DNA from: Desulfovibrio sp. | GTDB taxonomy: Bacteria; Desulfobacterota; Desulfovibrionia; Desulfovibrionales; Desulfovibrionaceae | Direction of reading: 5' to 3' | Assembly: GCA_024699605.1 (NCBI GenBank) | Contig: JAILPJ010000025.1 | Coordinates: 1 to 64,000, forward strand | Length of the DNA: 64,000 nucleotides | Part shown: positions 59,391 through 64,000 of the stretch, piece after piece | Layout of the letters: every line of letters starts with the position of its first letter | How positions within the stretch are numbered: position 1 is the stretch's first letter | Program-made: the position numbers and the translations under genes | The notes under the pieces: generated by a model | Database searches by the model: none | What the model was told of the DNA's origin: nothing | The model's input: only the letters and a program-made list of their open reading frames with translations

Positions 59391-60131
59391 ATGAAGTATA
59401 TCCACTTTTTCTTGCTGATGGTTGCGCTTCTTTTTGCCGCTGAGGTCAAGGCAGACAGCATTAAGGAGATGGCCGAAAGCATTCAAAAACCCATCTCGCT
59501 GAAATCAGCGAAAACCGCTCTGCTCTCTGTGACCTTCAATCACACCTCTCACAGGGGCATCAGCTGCTTTACGTGTCACCATATGCCCTCTGAAAAAAAT
59601 GGTCGCTACATTTCCTGTAGTCAGTGTCATAAGGACGTAGGTCGCAGCAAAGAGGCCAACAGTCTCTTTTCCGCCTTTCACAACAAGGAAAGCAAGCATT
59701 CCTGTTACGCGTGCCATTTGCGCAAGGCCAAGGAAAAGCCTGAACTGTATGCCACAACCTTTGTCAACTGCCGTCCCTGTCACAGCCGTATGACCAATGC
59801 CATTCAGGGCCCCATGACCATCAAGGCCTCAAAGTCACCGCTGCTTAACGTCAGCTTCAATCACTCCTCGCATCAGGGTATCAATTGTTTCACCTGTCAC
59901 CACAAGGTGAGCGAAAAGGGCCGCTATGTGGGATGTGAAGAATGCCATTTGAATCTGGGCCGTACAACAGAGAAGGCCAGCATGTTCAATGCCTTTCACA
60001 ACACAAAGTCATCCCATGCGTGCTATGCCTGCCATTTGAAGAAGGTTCAGGCCAAGCCTGAACGCTTCGCCCAAACCTTCTACAATTGCCGTCCCTGTCA
60101 CAAGGCAGCTGTTTCCCAAAAGAGCAAGTAA
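59391..60131 (+). CDS. Octaheme cytochrome c (tandem c3-like domains)
   Basis: Eight CxxCH motifs arranged as two CFTCHH..CxxCH..CYACH..CRPCH modules. Confidence 0.93.
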   Translation: MKYIHFFLLMVALLFAAEVKADSIKEMAESIQKPISLKSAKTALLSVTFNHTSHRGISCFTCHHMPSEKNGRYISCSQCHKDVGRSKEANSLFSAFHNKESKHSCYACHLRKAKEKPELYATTFVNCRPCHSRMTNAIQGPMTIKASKSPLLNVSFNHSSHQGINCFTCHHKVSEKGRYVGCEECHLNLGRTTEKASMFNAFHNTKSSHACYACHLKKVQAKPERFAQTFYNCRPCHKAAVSQKSK

Positions 60132-60157
60132 GCAACGCGTTCCATATTCAGTAGCAC

Positions 60158-60184
60158 AGAGGGGGAATTTCCCCCTCTTTTTTG
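60158..60184 (+). terminator. Rho-independent terminator
   Basis: AGAGGGGGAATTTCCCCCTCTTTTTT. Confidence 0.85.
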
Positions 60185-60259
60185 TAGCAAAACGCTGCTT
60201 GACCTTTGCTCTGAGTGCGGCTAACTGCATGACCTTATTCCCCCTTTGGAGTTCGTATC

Positions 60260-61003
60260 ATGTCCACTCGCACACTTTTTTGCCTCCTTTTCCTGCTCAT
60301 ACAACTGCTTGGCTGCCAGGGGCAGGGGCAAATGCGCGGCCTGGTTGAGGATCAGTATATTTCCACAAGCAGGCCCAGCTTCGCCGTAAGCAGCAAACTC
60401 CCGCTCCTGGGCTGTGAAAAACGCCTTATCAAGCTGGCTGACATGGGTGTCATGGGCGGCTTAGGCATCGAAACGTGGATCACCGTCTACGGCCAGGCTC
60501 AGGGCCCCATGGCCATTGTGGCTCATGCTGATCTTCCCAGAGGCTGGAAATGGGACGCCAATCTCAGCCAGCCGTTCAACGTGCATGAAGATCGCCTCTA
60601 TCTTGGCGATCTGCCCTTTTTTGCCCAGACCTTCCTGAGCATCCCGGGCAAAAATCCCTTTGTGGCTGAGGAAGCCGCCAATGACGGGCAAGCAGCCAAA
60701 GAACCCGAGCGTTGGATCATCAGAAGCTTTAGTCAGCGCTTCAATGACGACAGCTCCAAAATCATTCTTGAATACCGTGAGCGTCTCCCCAAGGGCGTAA
60801 CGTCCCTAACAAGTCTGCCCTACGGTCATTCGGATCTCATCAAAGACTTTGCCAGACGTGCCGAAGCCTGCTTTACGGTCAGTCTCAATCCTAAGGCCGA
60901 TCAGGGCATCCACTTTCAGACCATTCCCGTGCTGCGCAGTCGCTACCTCGACAGCCACTTTTTTGGCACAGCATCGCCCGTGGGTCCTCTGCGTGTTTTT
61001 TAA
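60260..61003 (+). CDS. Hypothetical lipoprotein (possibly DUF4851-like)
   Basis: Lipobox LLGC; downstream of cytochromes. Confidence 0.6.
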   Translation: MSTRTLFCLLFLLIQLLGCQGQGQMRGLVEDQYISTSRPSFAVSSKLPLLGCEKRLIKLADMGVMGGLGIETWITVYGQAQGPMAIVAHADLPRGWKWDANLSQPFNVHEDRLYLGDLPFFAQTFLSIPGKNPFVAEEAANDGQAAKEPERWIIRSFSQRFNDDSSKIILEYRERLPKGVTSLTSLPYGHSDLIKDFARRAEACFTVSLNPKADQGIHFQTIPVLRSRYLDSHFFGTASPVGPLRVF

Positions 61004-61158
61004 CAAGCCAAAACACCGGGCAAAAAGCGCTCTTTTTGCCGCTGGCAAAAATCCATGGAACGCCGTTGCGTAGTCTGCGTCAAAGCACCAAAACAAGCCA
61101 ATGAGACCGTAATACGAAGGAGAAGAGCCCATCCCCACAGGGACAGGCTGACACGGAT

Positions 61159-62088
61159 ATGACTCTTGATCCAAGCCAATTCAGCAAAGCCCAGGCCTTG
61201 CTGCAACTGCCCACAACAGAACTGCTCAAGCAAGCCAATGCCCTGCGCAGCAAGGTCTTTGGCCAACGTATCGTGTTATGCGCCATTATCAATGCCCGCA
61301 GTGGCAATTGCAGCATGAACTGCGCCTTTTGTTCTCAGAGCAGTGCCAATCACACGCCCATTGCCACGTTTCCTCTGCTGCCCAAAGCCGTTTTGCAGGA
61401 GCGCATTCTCAGCCTGGCCGAACTGCCAGTCAGGCACATTGGCATTGTCACAAGCGGAGCCGCCTTGAACGACAGGGAGCTTGACGTCTTAACGGAGCTA
61501 TTTGCTGACTTGCCCCAGGCCCTTCAGGCACGTCTTTGCACCTCCTTAGGTCGGCTTACGCCCCAAGCGCTGCACAAACTCAGACAAGCCGGCATCACGC
61601 GCTTTCACCACAATCTGGAAAGCAGCGAGCACTTCTACCCCCAAATCTGCACCAGCCAGTCCTGGCAAGAGCGCCTGCAAACCGTCCAGGCCGCACGCGC
61701 GGCAGGTTTTGTCAACTGTACAGGCGGTCTCTTTGGCATGGGCGAAAGCTGGGATGACCGCATAGCCCTTGCCCTGACCCTCAAAGCGCAGAACATCAGC
61801 CAGGTGCCCATCAATTTTCTCCACCCGCATCCGGCGACACCTCTGGCCAAACGCAAACCCCTGCAGCCAGAAGAAGCGTTACGCATCATTGCGCTGTTCC
61901 GTCACCTTTTGCCTGAGGCCACCCTCCGTGTCTGCGGCGGCCGCCCCATTACCCTGGGTCCTCTGCAGGAGCAAATCTTTGCCGCAGGCGCCAATGGGCT
62001 GATGGTCGGCAATTATCTGACAACCCAAGGAGAGAGTTTTGCTGCGGATCTTTCCATGCTGCAGAAACTGGGACTGAATTATGCCTAA
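61159..62088 (+). CDS. bioB: Biotin synthase
   Basis: Radical-SAM CSMNCAFCSQS, HHNLESSEHFYPQICTSQSWQERLQTVQAARAAG. Confidence 0.95.
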   Translation: MTLDPSQFSKAQALLQLPTTELLKQANALRSKVFGQRIVLCAIINARSGNCSMNCAFCSQSSANHTPIATFPLLPKAVLQERILSLAELPVRHIGIVTSGAALNDRELDVLTELFADLPQALQARLCTSLGRLTPQALHKLRQAGITRFHHNLESSEHFYPQICTSQSWQERLQTVQAARAAGFVNCTGGLFGMGESWDDRIALALTLKAQNISQVPINFLHPHPATPLAKRKPLQPEEALRIIALFRHLLPEATLRVCGGRPITLGPLQEQIFAAGANGLMVGNYLTTQGESFAADLSMLQKLGLNYA

Positions 62089-64000
62089 GGCCAACACACC
62101 CTTTTGTCTTGTGCTCACAGGCACCGGCACGGACGTGGGCAAAACCGTCGCCACAGCCACCCTCTTGCGCTGTCTTCTGGACCGCAAGCGTACGGCAATG
62201 GCTGTCAAAATCGTACAGACCGGCATCAATGCTCAGGACGAGGGCAAAAGCTGCGCCAGCGATAGCTACTATTATCACCTGGCAAGTGCAGAGGCCCCTT
62301 TTGCCACAGCCACGACCCTGCACACCTTTCCCCTGGCGGCCTCACCGCACCTGGCGGCCAAACGTGTCGGGCAGTCCCTTTCCTGCCGCATGCTGGCCCA
62401 GGAAATCAAAGACTTTGTGCTGGCCCATGCCCATTACGATGTCCTGCTCTTTGAGACAGCGGGCGGCCTGCACGTGCCACTCTCAGAGCAGGAAGACTGG
62501 CTGACCCTTCTGCCCATGCTTGACTTCCCCGTCGTGCTCTGCGCAGCCAACTGCTTAGGCACGCTCAATCACACACAGCTCTCCTTGGATGCCCTTGAGC
62601 GTTCAGGCTGTGAAGTCCTGGGTCTTATTCTCAGCGCAACGCATCCCGCGCCCGATGAGACGGAAGCGATCATTCGCAACAACAATCTCTCGCTGCTCAA
62701 AAATCGCCAAAGCCGGCTCACGCTCTGTTCTCTGCCCTATACGCAACTCTCGGCAGAGCGCATGGCCGATCTTGCCCAAAACCTTTTGCCCTTGGCCGAG
62801 GTCATCCTGGCGCAAAAAGCGTACAGGCCAAAAGCCGACCTGCTTGAGCGGGATCGCGCAAGCCTCTGGCATCCCTACAGCTCGGTCAACGCTTGCCCCC
62901 CGCTTTCTGTCGTGCGCACAGCCTACGCCAATCGTTTGGTGCTTGAGGATGGGCGTGAACTCATTGACGGCATGAGTTCCTGGTGGTGCGCCGTACACGG
63001 CTACCGGCATCCACATCTGGAAAGCGCCCTGACCCGACAGCTGGCCAGGCTTCCCCATGTCATGTTTGGCGGCTTGACCCATGCCGGCGCCATCAGCCTT
63101 GGCGAACGCCTCAAAAGCCATCTGCCAAGTGCCCTGAGCCGTGTCTTTCTGGCTGATTCAGGCTCAGTGGCCGTCGAAGTGGCCATGAAAATGGCCCTGC
63201 AGTACCAGTACGGTATTGGCGAAAAACAGCGAACACGCTTTCTGACACCTCTGGGCGGCTATCATGGCGACACCATGGGCGCCATGAGTGTCTGCGATCC
63301 CGTCAATGGCATGCATCAGCTGTTCACGTCCTGTCTGGCCCAGCAGATCTTTCTGCCAAGACCTGCCTGCCGCTTTGATCAGCCCTTTGCCGAGCAAAGC
63401 CTTGACGCTGCCCGCCAGATCTTTGCCCAAAAGGGCCAAGAAATTGCCGCCGTGATCCTTGAACCCATTGTGCAGGGCGCAGGCGGCATGTGGTTCTATC
63501 ACCCAGACTACCTCAATGGCCTGGCCGAACTCTGTCACGCCTGCGGCGCGCTGCTCATTTTTGATGAAATTGCCACAGGCTTTGGCCATACGGGTAAATT
63601 CTTCGCTCTGGAATGGACAAGGATTTGCCCGGATATTCTCTGTCTTGGCAAGGCTCTGACCGGCGGCACGCTCACCATGGCCGCCACACTCTGCACAGAG
63701 CAGGTGGCCTCTGGCATCTGCGCCAATGGCCAGGTCTTCATGCACGGCCCAACCTTCATGGGCAATCCCCTGGCCTGTGCCGTAGCCAATGCCTCCCTTG
63801 ATCTTTTGGAGCAAGGCAGCTGGCAACAACAGGTGCAGGACATCGAGCAGGTGATGCGCCGTGAACTTGCTCCTTGTGCCGGTCTTGCCAATGTGCGCGA
63901 TGTGCGCGTGCTCGGCGATATTGGCGTTGTGGAAACCAAGGGGCCTGTGGAGACCGACCGGCTCTATGGCTTTTTCGTGGATCACGGTGTCTGGATCAGA
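62081..64000 (+). CDS. bioDA: BioD-BioA fusion (dethiobiotin synthetase + DAPA aminotransferase), truncated by window end
   Basis: One open frame hand-translated from ATG 62081: LTGTGTDVGKTVA...ETAGGLHVP...LWHPYSSV...GMSSWWCAVHGYRHP...IFDEIATGFGHTGKFFALEW...; absent from the ORF track because it runs off the end. Confidence 0.93.
   Translation, partial: MPKANTPFCLVLTGTGTDVGKTVATATLLRCLLDRKRTAMAVKIVQTGINAQDEGKSCASDSYYYHLASAEAPFATATTLHTFPLAASPHLAAKRVGQSLSCRMLAQEIKDFVLAHAHYDVLLFETAGGLHVPLSEQEDWLTLLPMLDFPVVLCAANCLGTLNHTQLSLDALERSGCEVLGLILSATHPAPDETEAIIRNNNLSLLKNRQSRLTLCSLPYTQLSAERMADLAQNLLPLAEVILAQKAYRPKADLLERDRASLWHPYSSVNACPPLSVVRTAYANRLVLEDGRELIDGMSSWWCAVHGYRHPHLESALTRQLARLPHVMFGGLTHAGAISLGERLKSHLPSALSRVFLADSGSVAVEVAMKMALQYQYGIGEKQRTRFLTPLGGYHGDTMGAMSVCDPVNGMHQLFTSCLAQQIFLPRPACRFDQPFAEQSLDAARQIFAQKGQEIAAVILEPIVQGAGGMWFYHPDYLNGLAELCHACGALLIFDEIATGFGHTGKFFALEWTRICPDILCLGKALTGGTLTMAATLCTEQVASGICANGQVFMHGPTFMGNPLACAVANASLDLLEQGSWQQQVQDIEQVMRRELAPCAGLANVRDVRVLGDIGVVETKGPVETDRLYGFFVDHGVWIR

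Overview
This 64 kb window looks like a chromosomal segment from a sulfate/sulfite-reducing Desulfovibrionaceae-type bacterium; that assignment is inferred from gene content (Sec-formate dehydrogenase, c3-type cytochromes, Hcp). Positions 1 to about 10.1 kb are an accessory island: solitary Dcm/Vsr, orphan UmuD-like protein, short SPFH-like protein, ankyrin pseudogene, phage lysis cassette with dUTPase, excisionase-like protein and tyrosine integrase abutting tRNA-Ala(CGC). The rest is mostly core: trpB, ssb, hcp, DHH phosphoesterase, recD2, a large hybrid histidine kinase, NSS transporter, mop, UPF0210/ACT, dut, selD (itself a UGA/Sec gene), rlmE, yebC, ruvC, cbiD-cbiET-cbiF, rsmE, rarA, plsC, a cheB-HEAT-cheR-cheY-cheA cluster, fdhA(Sec)-fdhB-fdhE with 4-heme and 8-heme cytochromes, bioB, and a bioD-bioA fusion that the ORF track missed. 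The most novel signal is a dispersed structured element, GGAGG-[CAGCGT...ACGCTG hairpin]-8 to 11 nt-ATG. It sits directly at the start codons of four unrelated genes that lack a normal Shine-Dalgarno; one copy has a compensatory stem substitution. A fifth copy lies inverted elsewhere. It may be a recurrent hairpin-split ribosome-binding site. A second signal is an 18-22 bp perfect palindrome, TTTTCCAACCGGTTGGAAAA, present three times and bracketing cassettes of the island.
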